Source: Pararoseomonas baculiformis (GTDB lineage Bacteria; Pseudomonadota; Alphaproteobacteria; Acetobacterales; Acetobacteraceae). From it: a stretch of 64,000 nucleotides of DNA. Location: positions 1-64,000 of the forward strand of contig NZ_JAGIZB010000020.1 of NCBI RefSeq assembly GCF_017813395.1. The letters run 5' to 3'. Below are positions 14,711 to 24,291 of the stretch, in pieces (positions within the stretch are counted from its first letter, which is position 1; every line of letters starts with the position of its first letter). Both the position numbers and the translations under genes were made by a program. Below the pieces are notes generated by a model that saw only the letters and a list, made by a program, of their open reading frames with translations, searched no databases and was not told the origin of the DNA.

Positions 14711-14786
14711 TGGTGCCCAGGGGCGGAATCGAACCACCGACACTGCGATTTTCAGTCGCATGCTCTACCAACTGAGCTACCTGGGC
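14711..14786 (-). tRNA. tRNA-Phe (GAA)
   Basis: The reverse complement gives a 76-base cloverleaf beginning GCCCAGGTAGCTCAGTTGG. The anticodon loop CTGAAAA carries GAA, the T-arm is GGTTCGATTCC, and CCA is encoded at 14713-14711. The 3' end points to the phage-derived region, the usual geometry when an element has integrated at a tRNA 3' end. No second copy of the tRNA end was found to its left within the window. Confidence 0.97.
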
Positions 14787-14862
14787 CCAAGCTAGCGGCG
14801 AGCGCCGCCGGTAGAGTGAGCGGGGGATAGACGATGCTTCGGCCCCTGTCCAGAGCGCTCCA

Positions 14863-15042
14863 TCATCTTTCCGACTCATCAGCGTCATCCGCCACCGGGG
14901 CACCCGGGATGGCATAGGTTCCGCCCATCCAGCGGCCGAGATCGACCGAGCGGCAGCGGGGCGAGCAGAAGGGGCGGGTCGCCTGTTCGGCGGGCCTGCC
15001 GCAGACGGGGCAGGTGGATTTCTGCTTCGTGTCAGCCTTCAT
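14863..15042 (-). CDS. yacG: DNA gyrase inhibitor YacG
   Basis: The 59-residue protein has the YacG zinc-binding layout: CPVCGRP (residues 11-17), then FCSPRCRSVDLGRWM (26-39), giving the four-cysteine C-x2-C ... C-x3-C site, with an acidic tail (ADDADESER). YacG binds GyrB and inhibits gyrase. It overlaps the end of the upstream RNase G gene by 11 bases, the order seen in many alphaproteobacteria (maf-rng-yacG). Confidence 0.92.
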   Translation of the reverse strand: MKADTKQKSTCPVCGRPAEQATRPFCSPRCRSVDLGRWMGGTYAIPGAPVADDADESER

Positions 15043-16168
15043 GATGCGGGGCCTCCTCGATGATCTCGGCGCCCGGCGGCAGGGCCGCGTCGGGGCGAAG
15101 GGAGATGGGATGGGCAGCGCCTGCGGCGTAGTCCTCCAGCGCGCCCGGCAACTCGCGGAGGGCCGCCAGCACCGTGGGATGGGCCCGAAGGGCCAGGGCG
15201 GCGCCGGGCCGGGCCGCTGACTCCCGCGCAGCGCGGCGCAGCGCCGCGAGCCCCTGGGTAAGGGGCGAAAGGGGCTGTCCCAGAACCTCGTGCAGCGGCG
15301 GGTGGATGCGGGTGCGCACCATCTCCATCAGTCCCAGCCCGGTCAGCCCGACCACGCGCAGCAGCGGGTCCGCCGAGGCCGCCGAGCGCAGGGCCGGCAG
15401 CAGGGCGGCGCGGGAGGAGGCGCTGCCGCCTGCCAGGTCCAGCAGGATGGGCCCGGCCAGGTGGCGCAACCGGATCTGCCGCGCCGCCTCCGCCAATGCG
15501 GCGGCATTCACGCTGCGATGCGCCGTGGCGGAACGGCCGGCGGCGGATCCCGTATCCACGTCCAGCGCAGTCAGGGCGGGGGTGGGGTGGATCAGCAGCC
15601 TTCCGCCGCCTTCCAGGGGTATCTCGGGCGAGGCGAGCTCGTCGAAGGCTGCTTCGACCGGCTCGCTGAAGGCGGGATGCGGCAGCAGCCGCACCCGTTG
15701 TGCGCCCAGCGGGCCGCGCAGCCGCGCCGCCTCCCGCGGGCTGTCGGTCAGAACGGGAAGGGCGGCATGGGCGGCCGCCAGGCGAAGCGCGGCATCCGGC
15801 CCACGTCGCAGCAGGCGGGGCGGGCCTTCGAAAGCGCGCGGCAGGTCCTTGGGCAGGCCGGTCCCGGCGAGGCGCGGGCCCTTGCCGCCCTGAGGCGCGC
15901 GGGTCACGCGCAGGGCCAGGTAGGTGCCCTCGGTCAGTCCCTCGCCCCCCTGCGCATCGGGCAGGAAGCCGCTTGCCCCGCCTTCCAGCGCCACGAAGGC
16001 GCCGGACAGGGCCGGCACGCGCGTGGCGATGCGGCCGAGATGGACATCGCCCACCCCGTCCGGGCGGGCCGGGCGCTCGACGAAAGCGGCGTCCAGCCTT
16101 CCATCCCGCCAGAGCGCGACGCGGCGCTCACCCGGGGAAGCGGAGAGAAGGATCGCGGTGTCGGTCAT
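15032..16168 (-). CDS. rng: Ribonuclease E/G family protein
   Basis: This endoribonuclease acts in rRNA maturation and mRNA decay. An S1-like region includes VGDVHLGRIATRV and SGAFVALEGGASGFL (about 39-69). The two catalytic aspartates lie in ALTALDVDTG (D203) and ILLDLAGG (D244), the counterparts of D303 and D346 of E. coli RNase E. At 378 residues it is shorter than E. coli RNase G (about 490), as in other Acetobacteraceae. It sits between maf and yacG on the same strand, with maf ending 54 bases upstream. Confidence 0.9.
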   Translation of the reverse strand: MTDTAILLSASPGERRVALWRDGRLDAAFVERPARPDGVGDVHLGRIATRVPALSGAFVALEGGASGFLPDAQGGEGLTEGTYLALRVTRAPQGGKGPRLAGTGLPKDLPRAFEGPPRLLRRGPDAALRLAAAHAALPVLTDSPREAARLRGPLGAQRVRLLPHPAFSEPVEAAFDELASPEIPLEGGGRLLIHPTPALTALDVDTGSAAGRSATAHRSVNAAALAEAARQIRLRHLAGPILLDLAGGSASSRAALLPALRSAASADPLLRVVGLTGLGLMEMVRTRIHPPLHEVLGQPLSPLTQGLAALRRAARESAARPGAALALRAHPTVLAALRELPGALEDYAAGAAHPISLRPDAALPPGAEIIEEAPHHEG

Positions 16169-16222
16169 GGAAGGGCCCGTTCAAGCCACCCGGGAAGCGC
16201 CCCTGGGCGGGCGCGGGCCCGG

Positions 16223-16843
16223 TCAGGGATGCAGCCACCCGATGCCGCGCAGCATCTGCGCCGTCTCGAACAGCGGCAGGCCCACCACATTGGAATGGCT
16301 GCCCGAGAGGAAGCGCACGAAGACCTCGGCCCGCTGGTGGATGGCATAGCCGCCGGCCTTTCCCTCCCACTCGCCCGAGGCAACGTAATCCTCGATCTGA
16401 GCGTCGGTCAGGCGCTGGAAGGCGAGGGTGGTTTCCACCAGCCGCGTGCGCAGGCCGCCATCGGGCGCGATGAGCGCCACGCCGGTCGTCACGCGGTGGC
16501 GGCGGCCGGAGAGGAGTTCGAGGAAGCGCCGGGCTTCCGCGGCATCCTCCGGCTTGCCCAGGATGCGGCGGCCCACCCCCACCACCGTATCGGCGGCCAG
16601 CACCAGGGCTCCGGGAGAACGGGCGGCGACCGCTTCGGCCTTGGCTTTGGCAAGGCGGCCGGCGAGCTGGCGCGGGAGTTCGGCCTTGCGTGGCGTCTCG
16701 TCCACATCGGCGGGGTCCACGCGGTCCGGCACGATGCCCAGCCGGGCCAGCAGGTCCAGGCGGCGCGGGCTGGCGCTGGCCAGCACCAGCGGCGGGCGGA
16801 AGGAAGCGGCCGCCTCGGCGGCCTCGTCAAGCGTGGTGCTCAA
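16223..16843 (-). CDS. maf: Maf-type nucleoside triphosphate pyrophosphatase
   Basis: The product hydrolyses non-canonical or pyrimidine nucleoside triphosphates to monophosphates (house-cleaning). Visible family motifs are LASASPRRLDLL (21-32), DETPRK, LAADTVV, LGKP and GYAIHQRAE. The TTG start at 16843 is preceded by GGAG with good spacing. It lies between infA and rng in a conserved order. Confidence 0.93.
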   Translation of the reverse strand: MSTTLDEAAEAAASFRPPLVLASASPRRLDLLARLGIVPDRVDPADVDETPRKAELPRQLAGRLAKAKAEAVAARSPGALVLAADTVVGVGRRILGKPEDAAEARRFLELLSGRRHRVTTGVALIAPDGGLRTRLVETTLAFQRLTDAQIEDYVASGEWEGKAGGYAIHQRAEVFVRFLSGSHSNVVGLPLFETAQMLRGIGWLHP

Positions 16844-16916
16844 ACGGAAGCTCCGCCGGCAAATGGCGGCAAGCGGTCAAGCGTCATGTGGAGCGGCCCG
16901 AGGCCGCGCAGCGGAA

Positions 16917-17135
16917 TCACTTGAAGCGGAACGTGATCCGGCCCTTGGTCAGGTCATAGGGCGTCATCTCGACATTCACGCGGTCGCCGGCCAGCACGCG
17001 GATGCGGTTCTTGCGCATCTTCCCGCTGGTATGGGCAAGGACCATGTGCTCGTTATCCAGCTTCACGCGGAACATGGCGTTGGGCAGAAGCTCCACCACC
17101 TGGCCGCTGAACTCGATCATGTCTTCCTTCGACAT
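16917..17135 (-). CDS. infA: Translation initiation factor IF-1
   Basis: A full-length 72-residue single S1/OB-fold protein: [20 protein letters not shown], then [23 protein letters not shown] and the terminal [10 protein letters not shown]-1 binds the ribosomal A site during initiation. The gene is followed by maf. Upstream, 17136-17377 has no gene; it contains a direct repeat GGAATGCGGCC (about 17315-17345) of unknown significance. Confidence 0.98.
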   Translation of the reverse strand: MSKEDMIEFSGQVVELLPNAMFRVKLDNEHMVLAHTSGKMRKNRIRVLAGDRVNVEMTPYDLTKGRITFRFK

Positions 17136-17377
17136 GCGTATCCTTCATCATCGCGGGGGCGCCGCGACCCCGCTCGATGAAGGGGCGGCGCGGAAAGCGG
17201 GCGGCGCGGATGCGCGCCCGGCCCGGCACGCAAGCGGGCGCGACCCCTGGTGGGGGCCGCGCATCGTGTGTCAGAGCATCGGGAACATGATGCCCCGGGC
17301 CGCATGGGTCAAGGAATGCGGCCATTCCAGCATCGGAATGCGGCCCCGCGATGCGCGGGAGCCTCACTCCGCCCAGA

Positions 17378-18673
17378 TCAGCGCATCCCGATCCGCCCGG
17401 CAATGCTGCGGGCATGGGCCTCCAGGCCCTCGGCACGGGCCAGGGCCACGGCGGCGGGGCCGGTGGCGCGCAGCCCTGCCTCCTCGGCGGCAATCCAGGT
17501 GGTGCGCTTGAGGAAGTCGAAGACCGACAGCCCGGAGGCAAAGCGCGCCGTGCGGCCGGTGGGCAGCACATGGTTGGGCCCGGCCACGTAGTCGCCCAGC
17601 GCCTCGGGGCACCAGGGGCCCAGGAAGGCCGCGCCGGCATGGCGGATCCGGGCGAACAGCGCCTGGGGATCGGCCACCATCACCTGCAGGTGCTCCGGCG
17701 CCAGCCGGTCGGTCAGGGCCGCGCCCTCGGTCCAGTCCCGCACCAGGATCACGGCGCCGTGGCGCCGCCAGGATTCGCCGGCGATGGCGGCGCGGGGCAG
17801 GCTGGCCAGAACCGTTTCCACCGCGCCGGGCACGGCATCGGCCAGGGCCGGGCTGTCGGTGATGAGGATGGATTGCGCGGCCTCGTCATGCTCGGCCTGG
17901 GCCATCAGGTCCATCGCCACCCGGGCTGGGTCCTGCCCGCCATCGGCCAGCACCACCACCTCGGACGGGCCGGCGATGGAATCGATGCCGACGCGGCCAA
18001 AGACCTGGCGCTTGGCCTCGGCGACATAGGCGTTGCCGGGGCCGGTGATCTTGTCCACCGGCGCGATGCTTTCCGTGCCCCAGGCGAGGGCGGCGATGGC
18101 CTGGGCCCCGCCGATGCGCCAGACCTCCGTGACACCCGCCCGGCCGCAGGCGGCCAGGACAAGCGGGTTGATCTCCCCATCCGGCGTCGGCACCGCCACG
18201 GCCACACGCTCCACCCCGGCCACGCGGGCTGGAATGGCGTTCATCAGCACCGAGGAGGGGTAGGCCGCCTTGCCGCCGGGCACATAGAGGCCCGCCGCGT
18301 CCACGGCGTTCCAGCGCATCCCCAGGGTCAGCCCGGCCGGGTCCGGCACGGTGACATCGGCGGGCATCTGCGCCCGGTGGAAGGTCTCGATCCGCGTCGC
18401 GGCCGTGTCCAGCGCCTCCATCAGCGCCGGATCGACCGAGGCGATGGCATCCGCGATCTCCTCCGCCGTCACGCGCAGGGCGGCGGCGCTGGCGGGCCGC
18501 CAGCGGTCGAAGCGGGCGGTGAGGTCCAGCAGGGCCGCGTCGCCCTCGGCCCGGACCCGGCCGATGATCGCGGCTACGGCGCCGTCCACGCTGGCCGTGG
18601 TTTCCCGCGCCATGTCCAGCAGGGCGGCGAAGCCGGCCTCGAACCCGGCTTCCCGCGTGTCCAGTCTCTTCAT
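17378..18673 (-). CDS. hisD: Histidinol dehydrogenase
   Basis: Catalyses the last two steps of histidine synthesis, the NAD-dependent oxidation of histidinol to histidine. The 431-residue protein has the family's GGQDPARVAMDLMAQAEHDE block with zinc ligands, the nucleotide-binding region including VDKITGPGNAYVAEAKR, and LAPEHLQVM near the C-terminus. Its start overlaps the hisG stop by 4 bases, so hisG-hisD form an operon. Confidence 0.97.
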   Translation of the reverse strand: MKRLDTREAGFEAGFAALLDMARETTASVDGAVAAIIGRVRAEGDAALLDLTARFDRWRPASAAALRVTAEEIADAIASVDPALMEALDTAATRIETFHRAQMPADVTVPDPAGLTLGMRWNAVDAAGLYVPGGKAAYPSSVLMNAIPARVAGVERVAVAVPTPDGEINPLVLAACGRAGVTEVWRIGGAQAIAALAWGTESIAPVDKITGPGNAYVAEAKRQVFGRVGIDSIAGPSEVVVLADGGQDPARVAMDLMAQAEHDEAAQSILITDSPALADAVPGAVETVLASLPRAAIAGESWRRHGAVILVRDWTEGAALTDRLAPEHLQVMVADPQALFARIRHAGAAFLGPWCPEALGDYVAGPNHVLPTGRTARFASGLSVFDFLKRTTWIAAEEAGLRATGPAAVALARAEGLEAHARSIAGRIGMR

Positions 18674-19380
18674 GCGGAAAGGGCTTCCCGGAAGCGCGCC
18701 AGCCAGGCGCCGATCAGCTCCGGCTCCGTCTTCAGGGCCGTGCGGTTGACGATGAGGCGGGAGGTGACCTGGGCGATCACCTCGCGCTCCACCAGCCCGT
18801 TGGCCTTCAGGGTGGAACCGGTCTGCACGAGGTCCACGATCACCCGGGCCAGGCCGAGCGAGGGGGCCAGTTCCATGGCGCCGTTCAGGTGCACGATCTC
18901 GGCCTGGACCCCGCGCGCGGCGAAATGGCGCCGGGCGATGCCGGGATATTTGGTCGCGACCGTCAGGCGGGACAGGCGGGAGACCTCATCGGCGATGGGG
19001 TCGTCCGCCGGTCCGGCGACGCTCACGCGGCAGCGGCCGACGCCTAGGTCCAGCGGGGCGTAGATTTCGGGGTAGTCGAACTCCATCAGCACATCGGCGC
19101 CGCAGATACCGATATGCGCCCCGCCATGGGCGACGAAGGTCGCGACATCGAAGGGGCGCACCCGCACCACGTCCAGCCCGGGCTGGTTGGTGCGGAAGCG
19201 GAGATGGCGGCTGTCCTCGTCATGGAAGTCGCCGCCGGGAACCAGACCGGCCGCGGCCAGCAAGGGCTGCACCTCCTTGAGGATGCGGCCCTTCGGAAGG
19301 GCAAGGATCAGGCTGGAAGCGGCGGCCTGCTTCGGGGCGATGGAGCCGGGGAGGGTCGGAGAGGTGATGGGGTGGTCCAT
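18670..19380 (-). CDS. hisG: ATP phosphoribosyltransferase, catalytic subunit (short form)
   Basis: First enzyme of histidine synthesis, joining ATP and PRPP. Recognisable blocks are LALPKGRILKEV (about 26-37), GICGADVLMEF and VDLVQTGSTLKANGL, the PRPP-binding loop. At 236 residues it lacks the C-terminal regulatory ACT-like domain of the 290-300-residue long form, so it should need a HisZ partner, which is not in this window. The DNA between it and murA (19381-19518) shows no gene. Confidence 0.95.
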   Translation of the reverse strand: MDHPITSPTLPGSIAPKQAAASSLILALPKGRILKEVQPLLAAAGLVPGGDFHDEDSRHLRFRTNQPGLDVVRVRPFDVATFVAHGGAHIGICGADVLMEFDYPEIYAPLDLGVGRCRVSVAGPADDPIADEVSRLSRLTVATKYPGIARRHFAARGVQAEIVHLNGAMELAPSLGLARVIVDLVQTGSTLKANGLVEREVIAQVTSRLIVNRTALKTEPELIGAWLARFREALSA

Positions 19381-19518
19381 GGGAGAGCCTAGCGCCCTTC
19401 TTGTGACGTTTCGATAGGCGCCTTGATGAAGGATGCTTGAGCTAGGCCGTTTTCCGGCCGGGCGGAACCGCGGGAGGCGCGGCCCCGCCCTGCATCCAGC
19501 GCCGGGATGGGGGCGCGA

Positions 19519-20793
19519 TCAGCCCGGGATGCGTTCGATATCCGCTCCCACCGCCGCCAGCTTTTCCTCCAGCCGCTCATAGCCGCGGTCCAGGTGGTAA
19601 ACGCGGTTGACGATCGTCTCGCCCCCCGCCGCCAACCCGGCCAGGATGAGGGAGATGGAGGCGCGGAGGTCCGTGGCCATGACCGGCGCGCCGGAAAGGC
19701 GGGAGACGCCGCGCACAATGGCCGAGCGGCCCTGGACGTTGATGCGCGCGCCCATGCGGTTCATCTCGGGCACATGCATGAAGCGGTTCTCGAAGATCGT
19801 CTCGGTGATCATCGATGCGCCCTCGGCCACCGCCATCAGCGCCATGAACTGGGCCTGCATGTCCGTGGCGAAACCCGGGAAGGGCTCGGTCATCACGTCC
19901 ACGCCACGCAGCCCGGAGTTCCGGCGTATCATCACGCCGCCGGCGGAGCCGTTGGGCGGCACCTCATCCAGCTCCACGCCCGCCTCCCGCAGCACGCGGG
20001 CGACGGCGCCGAGATGCTCCATCCGGGCGCCTTCGAGCAGCACCTCGCCCCCGGTGACGCCGACGGCGCAGGCGAAGGAACCCGCTTCGATCCGGTCTGG
20101 CACGATGGCATGGGTGGCACCGTGGAGGCTCTTCACCCCCTCGATCCGCAGCCGGTCCGTGCCGATTCCCTCGATCTTCGCGCCCATGGCAACGAGGCAG
20201 TGGGCGAGGTCGTCGATCTCCGGCTCCCGCGCGGCGTTCACCAGATCGGTCATGCCGTTGGCCAGGGTGGCGGCCATCAGCAGGTTCTCGGTGGCGCCCA
20301 CCGAGACCTGGGTGAAGTAGATCTTCGCCCCCTTCAGCCCATCCGGGGCCGAGGCGTTCATGTAGCCGGAGTCCAGTTCGATCCGCGCTCCCATCTGCTC
20401 CAGCCCCTTCAGGTGGAGATCGACGGGCCGGGTGCCGATGGCGCAGCCGCCGGGAAGCGAGACCTTGGCCTGCCCGTAGCGGGCCAGGATGGGGCCCAGG
20501 ACGAGGACCGAGGCGCGCATCTTCCGCACGAGGTCATAGGGCGCGACATGGTTCGTGGCCGCCCCGGACAGGGTCATGGTGCGGGCCCTGGTGTCGTGCA
20601 CCACTGTCAGCCCGTGCTGTTCCAGCAGCCTGGCCATGGTCCGGGTGTCGTCCAGCGCCGGGGCATTGGTCAGCACCAGCGGGCCATCGGTCAGCAGGGC
20701 GGCGGCCATCAGGGGCAGGGCGGCGTTCTTGGCGCCGCCGATCGGGATCACGCCCTTCAGCGGGCGGCCGCCGCGGAGACGGATGCGGTCCAT
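19519..20793 (-). CDS. murA: UDP-N-acetylglucosamine 1-carboxyvinyltransferase
   Basis: First committed step of peptidoglycan synthesis. The 424-residue protein has [17 protein letters not shown] near the N-terminus, with the substrate-binding Lys-Asn pair (22-23). The catalytic cysteine is in [12 protein letters not shown] (C117), so the enzyme should be of the fosfomycin-sensitive type. It begins 14 bases after dcd on the same strand, suggesting co-transcription. Confidence 0.97.
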   Translation of the reverse strand: MDRIRLRGGRPLKGVIPIGGAKNAALPLMAAALLTDGPLVLTNAPALDDTRTMARLLEQHGLTVVHDTRARTMTLSGAATNHVAPYDLVRKMRASVLVLGPILARYGQAKVSLPGGCAIGTRPVDLHLKGLEQMGARIELDSGYMNASAPDGLKGAKIYFTQVSVGATENLLMAATLANGMTDLVNAAREPEIDDLAHCLVAMGAKIEGIGTDRLRIEGVKSLHGATHAIVPDRIEAGSFACAVGVTGGEVLLEGARMEHLGAVARVLREAGVELDEVPPNGSAGGVMIRRNSGLRGVDVMTEPFPGFATDMQAQFMALMAVAEGASMITETIFENRFMHVPEMNRMGARINVQGRSAIVRGVSRLSGAPVMATDLRASISLILAGLAAGGETIVNRVYHLDRGYERLEEKLAAVGADIERIPG

Positions 20794-20807
20794 GGGCTTG
20801 GTTCCCC

Positions 20808-21362
20808 TTACAGCCGCGGCAGCGCGACGCCGCGCTGACGCATGTATTTGCCGGCCCGGTCCGCATAGGACACGTCCGGCGCGCCATCCCCCTTCAGGAA
20901 GAGGAACTGGCAGATGCCCTCATTCGCATAGATGCGGGCGGGGAGGGGGGTGGTGTTGCTGATCTCGATCGTCACCTGCCCCTCCCATTCCGGCTCCAGG
21001 GGGGTGACGTTCACGATCAGCCCGCAGCGGGCATAGGTGGACTTGCCCAGGCAGATGACCAGCACGTCCCGCGGGATGCGGAAATACTCCACCGTATGGG
21101 TGAGCACGAAGGAATTGGGCGGCACGATGCAGGTATTGCCCCTGCGGGTGACGAAGCCCTCATCGGAGAAGGCCTTCGGGTCCACGATGGCGTTGTCCAC
21201 ATTGGTGAAGATCTTGAACTCGCCGGCCGCCCGGGCGTCGTAGCCATAGGAGGAGAGGCCGTAGGAGATCACCCCTTCCCGCCGCTGCGCCTCCACGAAG
21301 GGCTCGATCATGCCGTGCTCCGTCGCCATGCGGCGGATCCAGTGGTCGGGCATGATCGGCAT
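20808..21362 (-). CDS. dcd: dCTP deaminase
   Basis: Deaminates dCTP to dUTP for thymidylate synthesis. The start at 21362 ([13 protein letters not shown]) is chosen by family alignment; the frame is open another 31 codons. Key blocks are [36 protein letters not shown] and the C-terminal GKYMRQRG. The 184-residue length is normal. It is followed closely by murA. Confidence 0.96.
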   Translation of the reverse strand: MPIMPDHWIRRMATEHGMIEPFVEAQRREGVISYGLSSYGYDARAAGEFKIFTNVDNAIVDPKAFSDEGFVTRRGNTCIVPPNSFVLTHTVEYFRIPRDVLVICLGKSTYARCGLIVNVTPLEPEWEGQVTIEISNTTPLPARIYANEGICQFLFLKGDGAPDVSYADRAGKYMRQRGVALPRL

Positions 21363-21478
21363 GGTGGGGTCCCTTGAGGCCAGCCCGGCCGGGCGCCGGG
21401 GCGCCCCTGCATCGGGAGTGCCGGGCGGGATAGACCCTGGGCCGCAGCCGGGCAACGGGGATGGGCAGCGTGGCCTGT

Positions 21479-21655
21479 CTATGCCGGCTTCTCATCCTCC
21501 GGCCGAGGGGGTGGGGCCGGCGCCTCCGCCCTTTCTCGGGACTGCGCCTTCCGGCGCTTCAGGTTCTCGCGCAGCGCCGCGGCCAGGCGCCGCTCGCGCT
21601 CAGAGGGGGTGGGGCGGGGCGCCGGGACGGCGGGGGAGGGCGCTTCATCATCCAT
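21479..21655 (-). CDS. Small conserved hypothetical protein, 58 aa
   Basis: The frame from the ATG at 21655 gives [38 protein letters not shown] and a proline-rich tail. The central basic helix [21 protein letters not shown], next to tRNA-Thr, is a recurrent small ORF type in Rhodospirillales. Function unknown; the charge suggests contact with nucleic acid. The frame continues upstream into the tRNA, but that part is not coding. Confidence 0.6.
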   Translation of the reverse strand: MDDEAPSPAVPAPRPTPSERERRLAAALRENLKRRKAQSRERAEAPAPPPRPEDEKPA

Positions 21656-21751
21656 GGGACATGGCATTTGGCGAAGGCGCATTCTCGTCAAGGGGAAGGG
21701 TTGCGCGACACGGTCACAGCCGCTAGGAAGCGCCTCGCCCGCAGGCCGGAT

Positions 21752-21826
<75 letters not shown>

Positions 21827-22411
21827 TTCTTCATCCCCCTTGCTTGTTGGTCACTCCGACTCCTCATGCTCGTGTTCGGATTCCGTTCATCGAGCGAAAT
21901 CCTTAAGCTGAGCGTGCAATAGGTGCGCCCGCCGAAGTCAGGGGCTTGCGGAGCAGCAGGCTCGTTCGGTTGGGGGGGCGCTGAACCAAGTGCCCAAATG
22001 CCGGGATGCCGCCCAATGATTTTGGGATTGGCTGGGTCATCGCCCGCTCCGGAGCCTTGGCCGTTCCTGTACCGCGCTTTCGTGCACGATCCATATCAGT
22101 GCAGCGGCGCGACGTGGTGATCGGCTTTGTGCTTTCTGCGCCGTACATGATGACCGAAGATCCGAACCCGTGCGGGATCCTCTTCGCTCGTACTCAACCC
22201 TGAATAAGATGGCGATATAGTGGATCACCCCGCCCGGGTGCAGCTGCAGGCCGGCCATGATCGCCCGCTAGCCGATCCGCTGGATGGGGGCAGGCGCGGA
22301 AAGCTGCCAAGGCCGAAAGCGCCTCGGGCGGCGCGCAATCAGAATCTCAGACTGTCAGACCATTTGTGCGAGGCTGCGAAGGCAGCGGCACTTTTCTCGT
22401 GCCTGGGCAGG
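21827..22411. other. Gene-poor spacer after tRNA-Thr
   Basis: About 585 bases with only short frames on both strands, none with a clear ribosome-binding site and recognisable protein. Base composition here is less GC-rich than in the neighbours. I see no transposase, integrase or RNA gene in it. Confidence 0.5.
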
Positions 22412-22642
22412 CTACCCCAGGAGATGGGCCGCTGAAGCGGCAATCGCCACCCAGAGAAGGCTGGACACGCCAAGCACCAGCGCGAACGGCGCATAGCGGG
22501 AAGGCGCCTTCGGACGGCTGCCGGTCGCGCCGGTCGTTCCGGCAAAAGCTGGCATGGCCATGACCATCGCAAGCGGAACGCGGGCGGAAGGCACCTGGAG
22601 CAGGGTGTCTGGCGCGCTGCTCGTCCCGGCAAAGATAGACAT
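22412..22642 (-). CDS. Small membrane protein, 76 aa
   Basis: The C-terminal half is one clear membrane segment (YAPFALVLGVSSLLWVAIAASAAHLLG) after a basic, proline-containing stretch (RPKAPSRY), so the C-terminus would be in or across the membrane. AGGA lies upstream of the ATG. The N-terminal 40 residues (GTSSAPDTLLQVPSARVP) are of low complexity. No family recognised. Confidence 0.4.
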   Translation of the reverse strand: MSIFAGTSSAPDTLLQVPSARVPLAMVMAMPAFAGTTGATGSRPKAPSRYAPFALVLGVSSLLWVAIAASAAHLLG

Positions 22643-23083
22643 GTAATGGTTGTCCTGATGCGGCGGCTGTTCGCGGATATTTGAGGTATCTCACGAATAT
22701 GTGCAAGACGTTTCTCACAGTGGAGTCTTGCTGGCCCTTCTAGAAGAGGTGCGCCGACGGGCTTGGCAGGCGGCAGTGTGGCCGCAGGGCCGGCACATGG
22801 CGGCCTGCGACCTGCCTTTTTCGAGGGTAAGATGTTGAGATCGGTGGCCTCGGCCGGACCGTTGATCCGTGAGGTGGCCGTCCACGCCGGCGGAATGTCC
22901 CTCTCCCGAGAGGGGCCCGCCACCACCAGTCACAGCGGAACTGCGGGACAGGCGTTCCGGATTCGCATCGGATCGCGGCGATGCGCCCAGGGCGCCCGGG
23001 ATGTAGCTGCGGGCCGCCAGAAACTCGTTCGGGTCGGGAAGCGCGGCACGCGGCTGGTCGTCGATTTCAGTCTGAAAGGCAAA
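22643..23083. other. Spacer without convincing genes
   Basis: A plus-strand frame of 178 codons covers much of this stretch (22763-23299), but its arginine/glycine/serine-rich reading and its overlap with a well-supported minus-strand gene mark it as a shadow. No other feature is seen. Confidence 0.45.
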
Positions 23084-23084
23084 G

Positions 23085-23112
23085 CGCCCGCCGGCCGTTG
23101 GTGCGGCGGGCG
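23085..23112 (-). terminator. Terminator after the 56-aa gene
   Basis: CGCCCGCCG (23085-23093) and CGGCGGGCG (23104-23112) form a 9-bp GC-rich stem with a 10-base loop. On the minus strand it is followed by CTTTGCCTTT. It lies 30 bases after the stop of the 23143-23313 gene. Confidence 0.55.
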
Positions 23113-23142
23113 GGCGGATCAGCCTGTCTTAGTCCTGCGCCC

Positions 23143-23313
23143 TCAGCGCTCCTTGGAAGCGGTGCCGGACGGTAGCCAGCCCCGGATGGTATCGGCCACT
23201 TTGTGGACCGTGTCGGACCAGCGGGACTGGTCGCCCTCATCCTTCTGGCTGCCCTGCGGATGGTGCTTGCCATCCGACTCCACGGGGCGTGCGAAATAGC
23301 CTGCTTTCGACAT
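23143..23313 (-). CDS. Small orphan protein, 56 aa
   Basis: The ATG at 23313 has a near-perfect GGAGG 5 bases upstream, one of the best ribosome-binding sites in the window. The protein is short and polar (MSKAGYFARPVESDGKHHPQ ... WSDTVHKVADTIRGWLPSG) with a single amphipathic helix. A terminator follows. The strong signals suggest a genuinely expressed gene, perhaps stress-related: about 110-140 bases upstream the minus strand has GGAAC then GGTT after 15 bases, a poor match to the EcfG general-stress promoter. Function unknown. Confidence 0.6.
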   Translation of the reverse strand: MSKAGYFARPVESDGKHHPQGSQKDEGDQSRWSDTVHKVADTIRGWLPSGTASKER

Positions 23314-23589
23314 GCAAACCTCCAACGCTGTTTCCGCCGTAACGTCGGATCCGGAGGGGAGGTTTGTGCCGTAAGGGGATCGGCTTCGCCGCGCCCTTGC
23401 ATTGGAGCTTGCGGGCCCCCGCTCTCTCAGGAAACCCGAATCGCGATGAGGGTTCCTTTCGCTGAGCAACACTGGCCCTGTTGGCGCCAGCTCCACCCTG
23501 ATGCCTGGTGGTCCTGACTGATATCGGGACGTCGCGCCTGGCCAGCCCTGGTCCGGGTCAATCCCATCCCTGGGTACGGCGCACCGGCA

Positions 23590-23790
23590 TCACGGGCTGG
23601 ACCGGCTGGGCCACACGGCCTGGACCGGCTGGTGGTCTTCCGTGTCCTCGGCACATGGGGGCATCACGAGCCCGGCCAGGATGCTCCCGGACAAGACCGA
23701 ACCGGCGAGGAGATCGAGGGTGCGATCAATCCACTCGTCGATCAGCGCTTCCAGTTCCTGGTCAGGCCCATCTGTCGGGATATGGCTCAT
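23590..23790 (-). CDS. Hypothetical small protein, 66 aa
   Basis: Reads MSHIPTDGPDQELEALIDEW, then a helical, partly hydrophobic segment (LDLLAGSVLSGSILAGLVMPP) that could be a membrane helix, and a polar tail. Only a weak GGGA precedes the ATG. The acidic N-terminus followed by a hydrophobic helix looks protein-like, but no family is recognised. Confidence 0.4.
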   Translation of the reverse strand: MSHIPTDGPDQELEALIDEWIDRTLDLLAGSVLSGSILAGLVMPPCAEDTEDHQPVQAVWPSRSSP

Positions 23791-23819
23791 GCCGTTCCCG
23801 CACGGCTTCGGCCGGCGCG

Positions 23820-24107
23820 TCAGGCTGCACCGATCAGGCCTGGCCTGCCGAAATGGTGGCCCCGCACATGAATGGCGCCAGATGCCTGTTGCTGCCCGAT
23901 CCAGTCCGCCGAAGGAAATGGAAGGGATGGCGCAAAGGCATCGCGTGCTTCATCCGCCACGGCCTCGATAGTCTCGAGTGCGGCCAGCGCCTCACCGAAA
24001 AGCATCCAGCGTGCCGCGATGGGCATTTCAGGCTTGAGGCAGGTGGCAGCGTAGAGCGCCGCATGGAAGGCGGAGGTTTCGATCAACTGCTGGTCGGATC
24101 TGGTCAT
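23820..24107 (-). CDS. Hypothetical protein, 95 aa
   Basis: From the ATG at 24107 (MTRSDQQLIETSAFHAALYAATCLKPEMPIAARW) the frame gives a helical protein with EALAALETIEAVADEARDAF. AGGT lies upstream; the frame is open to 24185. The helix pattern and low arginine content support it as coding. No family recognised. It belongs to a cluster of small minus-strand orphan genes. Confidence 0.45.
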   Translation of the reverse strand: MTRSDQQLIETSAFHAALYAATCLKPEMPIAARWMLFGEALAALETIEAVADEARDAFAPSLPFPSADWIGQQQASGAIHVRGHHFGRPGLIGAA

Positions 24108-24291
24108 GGTGACCTGCGCGTATTGCCGGCCGCCCGAGCGGGATTGCCAGGCGGAAGCCGTGTTGACGCTGAATACGCCAGCCACGCCTTCTTCGCGCCT
24201 TCGGGAAAATACTTAGGAAAAATACAAGGTTGATTAGCCCCCTGGCGATTGGGTGGAAGCGCCAGGCGCGTGAGTTCTTGGGAAACGACGT

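Noticed and set aside
14493-14915. Continuous minus-strand frame from yacG through tRNA-Phe into the ParB-like fragment
   Set aside because: Its middle is the usual spurious translation of tRNA-Phe (AQVAQLVEHATENRSVG). Only the ParB-like C-terminal part is credible.
17136-17377. Possible small gene between infA and hisD
   Set aside because: No frame with a ribosome-binding site and recognisable protein was found; only an 11-base direct repeat is visible.
22763-23299. 178-codon plus-strand frame
   Set aside because: It is antisense to the 56-aa gene, which has a much stronger ribosome-binding site and a terminator, and has no protein-like pattern.
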